Part shown: positions 21,815-38,949 of the stretch, piece after piece | Position numbering within the stretch: the first letter of the stretch is position 1 | How the letters are laid out: each line of letters opens with the position of its first letter | DNA from: Dryobates pubescens | Lineage: Eukaryota; Chordata; Aves; Piciformes; Picidae | NCBI RefSeq assembly: GCF_014839835.1 | Contig: NC_071646.1 | Coordinates: 2,356,001 to 2,420,000, forward strand | Reading direction: 5' to 3' | DNA length: 64,000 nt | Program-made: the position numbers and the translations under genes | The notes under the pieces: generated by a model | Seen by the model: the letters and a program-made list of their open reading frames with translations, nothing else | Told to the model about the DNA's origin: nothing | Database searches by the model: none

Positions 21815-22205
21815 TCTCAGAGCCCTGGGGCTTTGGAGTCTGGAGAAAGAGAAGGTTGAGAGGGGATTTAATGAATGGTCAGAAGTATCTGAGGGCTGGG
21901 GGTCAGGAGGGAGGGGGCAGGGACAGGCTCTGCTCAGCTGCACCCTGGCACAGGGCAAGGGATATAAACTCCAGCACGGGAGGTTCCACCTCAGCATGAG
22001 GAGAAACTTCTTCCCTGTGAGGGTCACAGAGCACTGGAGCAGGCTGCCCAGAGAGGTTGTGGAGTCTCCAGAGAAGGAGACTTTCAAGACCCATCTGGGT
22101 GCCTTCCTGTGTGCCCTGTGCTGGATTCTGTGGCCCTGCTCTGGCAGGGGGTTGGGCTCGATGACCTCTGGAGGTCTTTTCCAAGCCCTGACATCCTGTG
22201 ATCTG
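21815..22205 (+). mobile_element. CR1 3' fragment
   Basis: 'CTCTGGAGGTCTTTTCC' end with 5' sequence coding for [12 protein letters not shown], a CR1 polymerase remnant. Confidence 0.85.
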
Positions 22206-22451
22206 CTGGCATCTCCTGCTAGCCACAGGAGATAGGATGAGCTGGGATGCTTTAAATACCCCAGGAAGGCACTGGGAGGGGAGAGTGCTGCTGCAGTGTT
22301 GTCAGCTCTGGCACTGAGCACTGCAGGTAGTGCCAAAGCCCTCGCTGCCCACAGTTTGAACCCCTTGAGCAGGAGCAGGGAGAGGCTGCCAGTGAGGCAG
22401 GAAGAGTGGCAGGTGGCTATCAAAGGACCTTCCACTGTCCCAAAGCTGCTT

Positions 22452-22497
22452 GCTGGTGGTCTTTGAGGTCTTTTCCAACCTTGTTGATTCTAGAAGC
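22452..22497 (+). mobile_element. Very short CR1 tail
   Basis: About 45 nt (GGTGGTCTTTGAGG...TTGTTGATTCTAG) with no upstream CR1. Confidence 0.65.
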
Positions 22498-23261
22498 CTG
22501 ATGATTTATCCTCTTGTGGTGGCTGACTCGCAGCAAATGCTGCTCACCTGGCTGAGAGCTGCTGTGCCATCAGAGTGGCACAAAAGCAAAGGGAGATTCA
22601 GGTTCATGCAGCCTTGGTGTGCTTGGAGCAAAGGGGAGTGGGGATGCAGTTAACAAGGGAAAAGGTTTCCTCAGAGTGGTCAGCACCAGGAGCCTTTAAG
22701 CAGCTTTTACATCCCAGAAGGGAGTGGGATGTAAAAATGGACACTGCCTGCTGACTCTCTGCTTCCTGACCCACAGAGTGCTGCCTCCTGCTAGAAGAGG
22801 AGAGAGGAGGAAATGGTTTTTATCATCTGAGCCACAGAGAAATGGATTTGGGCTTTGGGTAAAAGTTGAAGGGGAGTGAAAACAAACCCTCTCACTTTGC
22901 AGAGAGGAGAATTCAGTTGCAGCCTGGGGTCCAACAAAGAGCAGAGGCACAGGGTGGAAAGTCTTGTGATGGCCTTTTGCACAAGAGCTGATTGCTTCAT
23001 TTTTGTTTCCCTCCCCCCCCCCAAATATTTTAGGTGCTCCTCAACATCTGAGTGGATGCTGGAGCAAATCTGGCAGCAGCTTTCACAATCATCCCTCAGA
23101 TGGGACCTCAGATGTGTTATTCCATCTATGTTTTCAAGCAAAGAAGAATTCTCCCTGTTGCCTTTGACCACCCTGTGAGGAAACTGTTGGAGCTTGGGTG
23201 GGGTGGGGGTGGTGGAGCTTTGGTGTTCTGGTGGTCCAAAGCCATCCACTTCTCTCTCATA

Positions 23262-23475
23262 GATTCATAGAATGGGTTGGGTTGGAAGGGACCTTGAAGC
23301 TCATCCAGTTCCAGCCCCCCTGCCACAGGCAGGGACACCTCCCACCAGCCCAGCTTGCTCAGGGCTTCATCCAGCCTGGCCTCTCTCCAGGGAGAGAGCA
23401 TTCACAGCCCCCCTGGGCAGCCTGTGTCAGTGTCTCCTCACCCTCACTGGAAACAATTTCTTCTTAATTTTGCCT
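23262..23475 (-). mobile_element. CR1 3' fragment
   Basis: 'CCACAGGCAGGGACACC' class; its 5' end runs into a tandem repeat. Confidence 0.85.
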
Positions 23476-23483
23476 AATTTCTT

Positions 23484-23571
23484 CCTTTTGCCCACTCTCT
23501 TCCCCCCAACCCCTTTTTTGCCCAGTCCCTTCCCCCCAACCCCCTTTTTTGCCCAGTCTCTTCCCCCCACT
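23484..23571. repeat. Pyrimidine-rich tandem repeat, unit about 30 bp
   Basis: Nearly three copies of TTTTGCCCAGTCCCTTCCCC with small indels. The first unit resembles the end of the adjoining CR1, so it may have arisen from it. Confidence 0.8.
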
Positions 23572-23977
23572 TCCAGAGTGGGCAGTCAAGGGCACCAGCT
23601 GCTCTGCAGCTTGTGGAGCTGGAGGGCTCTGGGTGTTGCATCCTGGAGCCTAGCAGAGTTTTGCTCAAACACCCAGGTTCTGAAGGTCCATTCTTAGCCC
23701 TGCTTTGGGCACAGGTCCTGTCTGTGCTGCCTGCAGAGGGTTTTCAGTCTCTAGCTTCACACACTGTGCTCCCTGTGGGCCAAATGCTGCTTGCAGCCCT
23801 GGGGGAAGCCTGGCACTGCACCCCCAGAGCAGCTTGCCACCAGCTATCTGACAACCCTTCGGGTGCCAGCGTCTGCTGGAGGAGCTCTCTGGGTACATTC
23901 TGGAAGCAGAGCAGAAAGAGCAGAGCAGATTTCTTCACACTGAAGCTTTGCTAGTCTCAGAATTAGGTATGTGCAGA

Positions 23978-24140
23978 GCTGGAGCCCTGGAGCAGGCTGC
24001 CCAGAGAGATTGTGGAGTCTCCTTTTCTGCAGAGATTCCAACCTCCCCTGGGCACTGTGCTCCTGGGCAAGCTGCTGTGGGTGCCCTGCTGGAGCCAGGG
24101 GGTTGGAGTGGGTGAGCTCCAGAGGTCATTTCCAAAGCTT
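23978..24140 (+). mobile_element. CR1 3' fragment
   Basis: 'AGCTCCAGAGGTCATTTCC' end; the octamer tail is lost. Confidence 0.8.
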
Positions 24141-24169
24141 GGGATATAGTTCTGCTTTATAAAATGGTG

Positions 24170-24475
24170 ATAAATAAGTTCAGGGCTTGCAGTGACAGGG
24201 CAAGGGGCAATGGCTTTGAGCTAGAAGAGAGCAGATTGAGGCTGGAGATTAGGAAGAAACTCTTTCCAGTGAGGGAGGGGAGACACAGGAACAGGTTGCC
24301 CAGGGAGGCTGTGGATGTGCTATGCCTGGAGGTGTTCAAGGCCAGCTTGGATGAGGCCAACCTGGGCTGGTGGGAGGTGTCCCTGCCCATGGCAGGGGGC
24401 TTGGAACTGGATGATCACAGAATCACCAAGGTTGGAAGAGACCTTTAAGATCCCTTCCAACCCAAACCATCCCAG
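24170..24475 (+). mobile_element. CR1 3' fragment carrying a tiny antisense CR1 insertion
   Basis: 'CCCATGGCAGGGGGCTTGG' class. Its tail is interrupted at about 24416-24443 by the last 27 or so nt of another CR1 on the opposite strand. Confidence 0.85.
24416..24443 (-). mobile_element. Very short CR1 tail insertion (about 27 nt)
   Basis: CACAGAATCACCAAGG plus GTTGGAAGAG, between GGATGAT and CTTTAAGATCCC of the outer tail. The smallest recognisable CR1 insertion here. Confidence 0.7.
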
Positions 24476-25439
24476 GCCTCTCTGATTATTTTGTTTCATT
24501 GATTCCCATTCCCTTGCCTTTGTCCATGGGACTCTCAGATGTGCCTGGTAAGCCACAGGACCAATTTCTCTTTGGGGTTGTTTTTTTTCCCCTCTCTTCC
24601 CAGCCAGAGTCTCCAAACCACCTGAATTTCTAGCAGTGCCTCTCCTCACCTCCATTTCTAGCCTTGTCTCCTCTCTTAGTGGAAATTTCCTGCTCCAAAC
24701 CAGGCCATATGCTGGAGCAGGGGCTGAACTAATAAGCTGCTGCCGTGGCACAGCGGGGAAGGATCCCAGTCTGGCTGCAGCTAGCTCGGAGTGCTCCTGG
24801 GTTATTTTTAATTAGCACTTTCCTCCAGGAAATGAGGGGGGTGGGGGGGAGAGGAAAAAAAAGAGAAAGCCAGGGAAGGGTTTTTTTTTCCCTCTGCAGC
24901 CTTGCTCTTGCTTTCTGAGTGCCTGCACAAATCTCTCCACACGCTGACATGCAGATGGCAGCGCCGGAGAGTGCGACGGTGCTAATTTCCCTGGTGTGGC
25001 ATTACCCAGAGACATCAAGCTGTCAGCATTCAGATGACATGAGGAGTGAAGCACCAGAGATTTCTCTCTGTTTGTTTGTTTGTTTGCTTTCTCTCTGACC
25101 AGTTTTGTTCCCCTGCTTCTCTATTTCTTTTCCTCTCCCCCCCAGCCCCTGCCCTGCACCTTGCTGTCCGGACTGCGAGCGGCGCACTCAATGGAGCGCA
25201 GCCTGGCTTGGGGAGCATCCCCCCCATGAGATGACAGGAGACAACTGCAGACAGCCAAGCAGCTAAAATGTCCCCTGGCTAAGAGCTGCTTGGGAATGCT
25301 GATGTGTGCTGCAGCTGAGGAGGGACAGGGAGGTTTGGGTGGTGCAGCAACACCTCGGAGGTGCTTTTTGCAGGTGCTGCTCGAGGCTTCCTGCTTTGCT
25401 CTCCTGTCATTCTTGTGCTCAGCTCTCAGCTCTGGGAAT

Positions 25440-25860
25440 GAGAGAATGGTCAAGGCTGAAGGGGCCTTACAAGCTCATCTAGTCCAACCTTCCTGCAGTG
25501 GGCAGGGACATAGACTCACAGAAGGGTTTGGGTTGGAAGGGGCCTGAAAGATCATCCAGTTCCAACCCCCCTGCCATGGGCAGGGACACCTCCCACCAGC
25601 CCAGGTTGCTCAAGGTCTCATCCAAGCTGTCCTGGAACATCTCCAGGCATAGCACACCCCCAACCTCCCTGAGCAACCTGTTCCAGTGTCTCCCCACCCT
25701 CACTCCAAAGAATTTCTTCCTCTTCTCCAGTCCATCTACAACTAGAGCAAGTTGCTCAGAGTCCCATCCAACCTGACCTGGAATGTTTCCAGGGATGAGG
25801 CCTCTGCCTCCTGTCCATGCTGCATCTCCAGAGGGTTGGAATGCTCTGTCTCCTTTGGGG
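25440..25860 (-). mobile_element. CR1 copy split by a same-strand CR1
   Basis: The outer copy is at 25440-25511 and 25736-25860 (resuming at CTAGAGCAAGTTGCTCAGAG). The inner copy is at about 25512-25735. Confidence 0.8.
25512..25735 (-). mobile_element. Inner CR1 of the nested pair
   Basis: Inserted after GGGCAGGGACAT of the outer copy, the same site used at about 47785. 5' truncated at CTTCTCCAGT. Confidence 0.8.
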
Positions 25861-26089
25861 GCTTAGGGTTTTTTGGATGTTTGGCTGGAGATTATGTCCT
25901 CTTTGTATGCTAGAGCAAGAGGAAGACCCAGGAATGCAGCAGCAATCCCCAAGCACTGGCCTAGAGAAGGATCCTTGCTGGAAGAGCTGAATCCCTTCAC
26001 AGATTGGCAAATCTCTGTGGGAAGCAGGAGAAACCATCTCCAGCTGCAGGAACAGGCATGGATCAGTTCTCAGCTGTAGTCCTGGAATT

Positions 26090-26512
26090 AAGGAGTGTCC
26101 AGAGAAAGGCCACAAGAATGATCAGAGCACTGGAGGACCTGCCCTATGAGGAGGCTTAGACAGCTGGGTTTGTTCAGCTTGGAGAAGAGAAGGCTCAGGG
26201 GAGACCTTATCACCACAGACCAGGACATAAAGGGCGGCTGCCAGGAGGCTGGAGATGCCCTTTGCACAATGACAAGGGGTGAGGAGGACAAGTGACTGCT
26301 GGGGAAGATTCCCATTGGATCCCAGAAGAAAATTGTTCAGCATGAGAACAGTTGGGCACTGGAATCATCTCCCAGGGGAAGCAGGGGAGTCCCCTGCTGA
26401 GTCAGCTGGACAGGGTGCTGGGCCAGCTCCTTCCAGCTGCACTGCTACCTAGGAAAGTTGGCCCAGGTGATCCCTGAGGTCCCTTGCAACCTGGCACTCT
26501 GTGATCCTGAGC
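26090..26512 (+). mobile_element. CR1 3' fragment, uninterrupted
   Basis: 'AGGGTGCTGGGCCAGCTCC' class. It serves as the intact reference for the interrupted relatives at 15765 and 34805. Confidence 0.85.
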
Positions 26513-27002
26513 CTCCTCCTCAGCCTTGTGCACTCTGGACTTTCTCTCTGCTCCCTGCTGCTGCCCTTCCCCTGGCTGCTGTGTTTACAGCTCAGGCTCT
26601 CCAGGCCTGCAGGTCGCTCTGCTCCTGCAGCTTCTTGCACAACAGGCAGCTGGAGCTGCTCTCCTGCCCCAGCCTGCAGCCACTCCCTCAATCCAAACAG
26701 CAGCACACAAAGGCTGTTGACTTGGGACGCTCACTGCTGGCTCCTTGGGGTACGGCTTTCAGAAGCCACACCGGGCTGCAGACGTCACCACAGGGAACAA
26801 TGACCTCTCCTGACCAAGCAGCTGGGTGATGGAGATAATAAACGACCATGTTGCTCTCCAGCAGCATGCCAGAGCTTGCATGAAGAGACAAGAGTAGAGG
26901 AGGGGAAAACAAAACAGCTCAGTGATTTCTGCTTCTTACCACAGGACTCAGAGCCAAAGCCTGGCACTCCAGGATCTGACCTAGGAGAGGTGACCTACCT
27001 GA

Positions 27003-27128
27003 GACAGGATGAGGAGCAGTGGCTTTAAGCTGGAAGAGGGGAGGTTGAGACTGGAGATCAGGAAGAAATTCTTTCCAGTGAGAGTGGTGAGCCACTGGAA
27101 CAGGTTGCCCAGGGAGGCTGTGGATGTC
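27003..27128 (+). mobile_element. CR1 fragment truncated at its 3' side
   Basis: Breaks off after GGAGGCTGTGGATGTCC, where a shared non-CR1 segment starts. Confidence 0.75.
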
Positions 27129-27480
27129 CAGCTCAGGTAATGAGCTTTGAATTCATTACTCCTTGCAGCAGCCAGGTTGTCTCTACAGCTCTGGATGAGA
27201 GGTTAGGCACAGCACCAAATATTTGACCTGATCTCTCTTTTTATTACTCTAAAGAGCCCCAGCTGGAGGGCTGAGTCCTGACCTGGAGGGATTCCTCCTC
27301 TACAAGTGGTAAAAAACATGCACACAACTGGGGATGCTCCCTCCCTGGAGGTGCTCAAGGCCAGGCTGGATGAGGCCTTGAGCAACCTGGGCTGGGGGGA
27401 GGTGTCCCTGCCCGTGGCGGGGGGCTGGGACTGGATGAGCTTTCAGGTCCCTTCCAACCCAACCCATTCTAAGAATCTGA
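27129..27480 (+). repeat. Direct duplicate, copy 1 (partner 30595-30935)
   Basis: About 205 bp of non-CR1 DNA starting GAGCTTTGAATTCATTACTC, then a CR1 tail (27335-27480). The same composite recurs 3.47 kb away on the same strand, at roughly 88% identity by eye. Confidence 0.85.
27335..27480 (+). mobile_element. CR1 3' fragment
   Basis: 'CCCGTGGCGGGGGGCTGG' class; ends CCCATTCTAAGAATCTG. Confidence 0.8.
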
Positions 27481-28314
27481 CTCTCAGACTCAAATCCCAG
27501 CACTCCAGGATCAGCCCTAGGAGAGGGGATCCATCTCTCAGGTGGCTGGGAGTGGAGGAGCTGCATTCCAGGCTGTGGCAGGAGTGCCTTTCAGGTGGAA
27601 CCTCCCTCAACAGCCAGCCCGTGGGTTTGTGCTGATAGGGATCACATGCTGCCTGTCCTCAGCAGAGCCCTGCTCACCCTGCTCCTTGCTGTTTGATGGC
27701 TCCCTGGCAGCTGCTTTGCATCCTGGAGCTGCCTGCAGTCCCATGGCAAAAGCATTTGTCACCGTGAAGCGCTTGGGGCTGAATGGTGTGACCTAAATGG
27801 AGGATTGAGGCACTAATCTGGGCTGGAATCATGAAGAATATTTCAGTGTGCTTTGCTTTTCTGGCTTTCTCCCCCAGCAAGCCTTATTTAATGTGGAAGG
27901 GAATCCATTTATCACTGTCTCCCTGTGGCTTTCCCTTACCTCTCCAGCTAGTGCTGTGCACTGCAGGGAAAGGAATGGGTGACCATGGCTGGCAGTGTGG
28001 GCACACAGAGTCCCTGTGATTTAAACATCAAATCCAAGCCAGTTCCTCTCAGTGGCTTTGGGAATTCTACTTTCAAGTGTTTTCTCCCAAACAGTTCTGT
28101 GACCCTGAACCCACAAGTCCCTCTTACACAACAGCTTGCAGCTGCAGAGCGCTGGGAAGGGGCTGGCAGGCTGGCACTGACCTGTGGCAGATCCAGCAGT
28201 GAGGACACTGGGGCTGGTGGCATCAGTTTTGGCTGTGCTGTTGGTGGCAGGAGGCTCTGGGAAGGCTCTGAGGAAGAACTGTCTTGGAGTCTGAAACCTG
28301 AAGAGCTTTTGCCT

Positions 28315-28405
28315 GCTGTTGAGTCCCTGTGGCCCATGGCAGAGGGGTTGGAACCAGCTGATCTTCAAGGTCCCTTCCAACCCAACCCCTTCTAGGATTC
28401 TAGAC
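28315..28405 (+). mobile_element. CR1 3' fragment
   Basis: Terminal 90 bp, ending CCCCTTCTAGGATTCTAG. Confidence 0.75.
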
Positions 28406-29840
28406 TAAACCCAGGTCTGATTAGAGAGACTAAAGCTCAGTAATTATGTACCTTAATGAGCTGAAGAGGAAGGCCTTAGGACTCAGTTCTTGTTTCTCAG
28501 CTTTGGGCTCTGCTTTTGGTTTCCTTGGCTGCACAGCAAAGATGCAAAACCTCCCTGTAAAACCCTTCCCAAACTGACAGCAGCTGCCCAGATTCCTCTG
28601 CAGCAGCCTGACCTTAGATCTGTTTGGGTGCTGAATCTGCTGATGCAGTCATCCTGGGGGTTATCTGCCTGCCATGTTCAGCATTATTCTATCAAGCACC
28701 TTGCAACCCCCACCACCTATGGAGTGACTCAACAGCAGGCTGCACCAGCCACATCTTGGCTAGCAGAGTGCAGAGAGCACACAAAGCCCACAGAGACCTG
28801 AGCTGTTCTGTTTCAAGAGAGGCTTTGGGTGGGGTGAAGGGCTGGAGGCTGCCTCTAGGAATATTGATCTGGGTTTGTGCCAGCTGCTGGCTGTCTCCAC
28901 TGACCTGGGAGGCGTTTGCCTACAGAGGGTGATCATTGGAAGCTTAGTCATGGAACCCCAATGTTTTGGGTCGAGGAGCAGTGGCTTCACCACAGGCTGC
29001 TGACTCAGTGCTTTTGGTGGAGTTGCAGCTGGAAGAAAGTAGCTCCAGCCAGGATGAGTTTGTTTGGTAACATCCAGGACAGCTGATGGCTGTTTGCATT
29101 CTGCCTAATACCTACAACTCCTTTTACTGCCAGGAGGGGGGAAAAAGAAACCACCAAACCAACCCCAGAACAACCCCAACCACCTCAACCAGGACTGACA
29201 ACTTGGCTCATTTGTTAGTTCAGGCTGATGCCTGGTGGAGATGAACCAGCTCCAACAGGCCTGCTGTAATTAAAGCAGTTTGCAGTAGAACTTCCAGTTC
29301 TGTGTGTGTACAAGCAGAGGGGGAGTCAAAAGGAGCAGAATTATTGAGGCAGTGGAGAAATTCAAGCCCTCTGCTTCCCTGGGTGGGGAGAGGAACTCTG
29401 CAGTGGGAGAGCTGCACCATGGAGCTGCTTTGGGATGGGAGGGGGAAAGGTTCCAAGTGGTGAACTTGCACCCAAGCAGAAGGAGGGTTTGGGGAATTTT
29501 ATCTGCACCATTGTGCTACTTACACACACACAAAACAATCAGAGTTATTTTGAGCTCCTGAATTCTGCTGGAAAAGGCTTTGTGGGAGGTGTCACCTTGC
29601 CAGCTTAAGGCTGCAGTCACACCAGGATCAAATTCCTGCAGCATAGGAAACTTGGGGGGGGGGAAGTACAAACTGAGGGTGTTGTGGTCTGGAGGAGGTC
29701 ACTGCCTAAAGGCTTTTGAGACTGAGAACCTGTCAGGTTTGTCAGCCTCCAAAAGAGGTGGTTTGCTATCTATCTTTTGGGTCTCTAAACCAAAATCATG
29801 GTAGTGAGACCTTTAATTATTCTACTAGTTTAACAGAAGA

Positions 29841-29972
29841 GGGGAGGGATGGAGAGAGAAGGGCTTGGAGCTTGGGGAGGGATGGAGAGAGAAGGGCTTG
29901 GAGCTTGGGGAGGGATGGAGAGAGAAGGGCTTGGAGCTTGGGGAGGGATGGAGAGAGAAGGGCTTGGAGCTT
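29841..29972 (+). repeat. 33-bp minisatellite at the 5' edge of a CR1
   Basis: Four nearly identical 33-bp units (GGGAGGGATGGAGAGAGAAG plus GGCTTGGAGCTT), 11 codons each in the open frame, then a partial unit that becomes normal CR1 sequence. Confidence 0.95.
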
Positions 29973-30190
29973 GGGGAGGGCAGATTGAGACTGGAGATTA
30001 GGCAGAAATTCTTTCCAGTGAGGATGGGAGACCCTGGAACAGGGAGGTTGTGGATGCCCTCTCCCTGGAGGTGTTCAAGGCCAGCTTAGATGGGGAACAA
30101 CCTGATCCAGCAGGAGGTGTCCCTGGCAGGGGATGTTGGAGCTGGATGATCCTTAAGGTCCCTTCCAACCCAAACCATTCTATGATTCTC
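29973..30190 (+). mobile_element. CR1 3' fragment (tail A of the composite)
   Basis: Shares GGGGAACAACCTGATCC with the copies at 7422 and 10441. Confidence 0.85.
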
Positions 30191-30250
30191 TCTCCTTGTT
30201 TGGATCCTCTGATGCCATTACACATCCACCTTTATCACAGCCCAGAAGAC
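30060..30250 (+). repeat. Third copy of tail A plus spacer, without tail B
   Basis: Same tail A and about 60-bp spacer as at 7.4 and 10.4 kb. The match stops at CAGCCCAGAAGAC, where CR1 tail B starts in the other two. Confidence 0.85.
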
Positions 30251-30594
30251 TGTGGTCCAACCCTTTTATTTCATGAGCAGACATACCACAGGCAGTCAAA
30301 ACAAGACACAAACACACAGAGAGAGGTATTTACCAACATACATGGAACCAGTGCAGCAGAGGTAGTACCATCATGAAATACAGAACAGGCAGGGAAAAGG
30401 CTCAGACAATTCAGAGCTGCCTTTGGTGCACCTCTTCCAAGTATCCCAAAAGGCTACAGAATGACTGGTTCAGCATCAACCCAAATTTAAATGGACTCTT
30501 ACCTTGACTTTTCTCAAGGTGATCCTTCAGGTGAGTAGCTGAAGGGGACAGTGTTTAGCTCATGAGCTGAATACTGTGGCTGCACCAACTCGGG

Positions 30595-30935
30595 TAGTGA
30601 GCTTTGAATTCATTACTCCTTACAGCAGCCAGGTTGCCTCTGCAGCTCTGGATGTGAGGTTAGGCACAGCACCAAATACTTCACCTGATCTCTTTTTCCC
30701 TTTCTCTAAAAGGACCCAGCTGGAGGGCTGAGTTCTGACCTGGAGGGATTCCTCCTCTACAAGGGAGACAAAAATAGCACAAAACTGGGGATGCTCCTTC
30801 CCTGGAGGTGTTCCAGACCAAGCTGGATGAGGCCTTGAGCAACCTGGGTTGCTGGGAGGTGTCCCTGCCCGTGGCAGGGGGGTTGGAACTGGCTGATCTT
30901 TAAGGTCTCTTCCAACCCAAATCATTCTGCGACTC
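30595..30935 (+). repeat. Direct duplicate, copy 2 (partner 27129-27480)
   Basis: Non-CR1 segment (30595-30780) and CR1 tail (30780-30935, ending AATCATTCTGCGACTC). Unlike copy 1, its left side is not CR1. Confidence 0.85.
30780..30935 (+). mobile_element. CR1 3' fragment
   Basis: 'CCCGTGGCAGGGGGGTTGG' class; lies just inside the putative 3' end of FAM72A. Confidence 0.8.
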
Positions 30936-30946
30936 CATGAATGGGT

Positions 30947-30952
30947 TTTATT
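30947..30952 (-). terminator. Candidate polyadenylation signal of FAM72A
   Basis: AATAAA on the minus strand, 745 nt beyond the FAM72A stop and the first such hexamer I find in that direction. It directly abuts the tail of a plus-strand CR1 copy that ends near 30937, so the pre-mRNA end would run into antisense CR1. Confidence 0.35.
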
Positions 30953-31696
30953 GTTGAGCTTAAAAACTCTTTAAGCTCTGCCAGCCATGAAGTAACTGCA
31001 GTGCTTCAGTTTTATCAGGGGAGGGGCTGAAAAATGAACTTGATGCCTACAGAAACAGGAGCCTACAAGTAATGAAAGAAGAAGAGGGGAAGACCTTAAC
31101 ATCCTTCCCCACATTCAGAAGCATCCTAGCATGACTCAGATGGCCAGAGAAGAAGCTGCTCAAGGCAGGAGAGCCAAAGCTCCAATACTTTAAGCCTCTT
31201 ATTCAGCAACTGTATACCCAGAAGAGAAGCTCTGAGCCATGGCTTGTGTGGCCACAGGAGCAGACCTCTTGCAGGACTTGATCCGCCAGACTATTTCTTG
31301 ACATTTTTAAGCTGTGCTTCTAGCAGCTGGGAGACTCTGCTCTGGGAGTAATGGTTTAGGAAAGAAGGAGGGAGGGGGAAAACCCCATACAGGTGAGAAG
31401 GATGATCAGCTGGTGAGGCTTACATGGAAAAACCAAACCAGCTGCAGGCCTCAGGAAATGCAGCTCACCAAGGTGTGCCTTGAGTCAGAAGATACACACC
31501 AGGCAGGTTCAAGAGTCTGAGGCAGGCAGCAGTGAAAGGCCAAGGTGATGCCTGCCTTCCTTTGGGATTGTTTCCCACATTTCCAGGTCTCTGGTGGTGG
31601 TTAAGCTCTGATGGGCTTAAGCAGGAGAACAAACTCCAAGGCAAACAGCAAGGCAAGGAAGCTCAGGCAGATGCTGCAGGATAGTGCAGATAACAT

Positions 31697-37703
<6,007 letters not shown>

Positions 37704-38949
37704 TTTCTCTCGCAGCCTGTTTGCACGTCTCGCCCCTCCCCTGCGCAGTCCGTGGAGGTGGAGCGGCAGTACTACGCCCGGCCCCTCCCACTCCACCCTG
37801 GCGGGGCGTGGCCACGGGTGCCAGGCGGCGGGAAAAGAGGCGACCCCAGCGGGGAGATGGAGCCTGCTGGTTGGCCCGAGCGCCTGTCATTTCTTGGCAG
37901 CAGTCTCTGCTGGTTGGCTGTGCCGCGTAGCGGGGCGGGGTGGCGGCGGGCCACGGCTGAGAGACCGGGTGGCGGGCGCCAGCGGCCGGAGGACGCCCGG
38001 CTGCGGGAGGCGGCTCCGCAGCGCCCAGGTAATCGCCCCGCCCGTCCGCCGGGCCCCCTCCCCTCCTCCGACAGCCCGCCGAGGGGCTGCCGCGCTGCCG
38101 CCACCACTGCCGTCGTCTCGCCGTAGCGCGGCCCTAAGGCGGGATGCGGGGCCGCGTCTCTCAGCCCCGGTCCGTCCACTCCCCACCCCTCCGGGACCCC
38201 CCCACGCTTCCTTTCCTCATTGTTCTTCCCGGGCGGGATGCGGATCCGGCGGGTGCCGTGTTTATTTATTTCTTCCTTCCCTACGCGCATCTTCCGCGGG
38301 GGCTGCAGCCTCGCCTCGCCCCTCCCCTTCCCTGGAAAAATCAAAAAAGGCAAGAAAAGGGGGTGGAAAAATAAAAAATCCCCCCAAAACCTAGGAGAAA
38401 AGTTGTGTGCCGCCGTCCCCCCGCGGGCCGGACCCGCCTGCCTCGCACATGTTGGACTGAGCAATGCTCCGCCGAGGAGGGAAAAAAAAAAATAAATAGC
38501 CCAAATAACCCAAAACCTTCCCCTGAGGGAGAAGCAGCCGAGGAACCGCCCCGGCCAGGACGGCTCCGGTGTGCTCGGGAGCTCCGAGCTCGTCCTCCGG
38601 TTTGCGCTAATGGTGTGCCCGGGCTGGGCGCAGCGTTGCGGCGGGAGATGCTGCCGCAGCTCGGCCGGGCTCTTGCCGTGCTTCCCCTGCCGTGCTGCCG
38701 GCGTGGAGAAGCGGTTCTCTGGTTCTCTCCTCCCCTCCCTCCATCCCCTCCCTCCCCTGGGACCCTGCTTGCTGCCAAAGGAGGCCGGACCCCCCCCCTC
38801 CCCTCCCCGGGGGCTGGCCGCCTTGTAGGCGTTTTCCCTCCCCTCGGTTACCTGCAGCCCTAACCTCACCCTGCTGCTCAAAGGACAAATTTGCAATGTC
38901 AGGGCGGTTTTGCTTCTCCAGCCCAGCTTTTGGCTGCGCATCTTGGGAC

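Larger units (their letters stand above)
5976..31696. other. AVPR1B-FAM72A intergenic region: stretches with nothing recognised
   Basis: Besides the repeats listed individually, these stretches over 300 bp show no gene, RNA or repeat I can name: 6161-6689, 7945-8757, 9351-9836, 9901-10440, 11201-11734, 12513-13295 (GC-richer at 12780-13190), 13839-14479, 14956-15764, 16436-17399, 18531-19121, 19301-20849, 21349-21814, 22496-23261, 23572-23977, 24476-25439, 26511-27002, 27481-28314, 28406-29840, 30251-30594 and 30936-31696. Confidence 0.5.
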
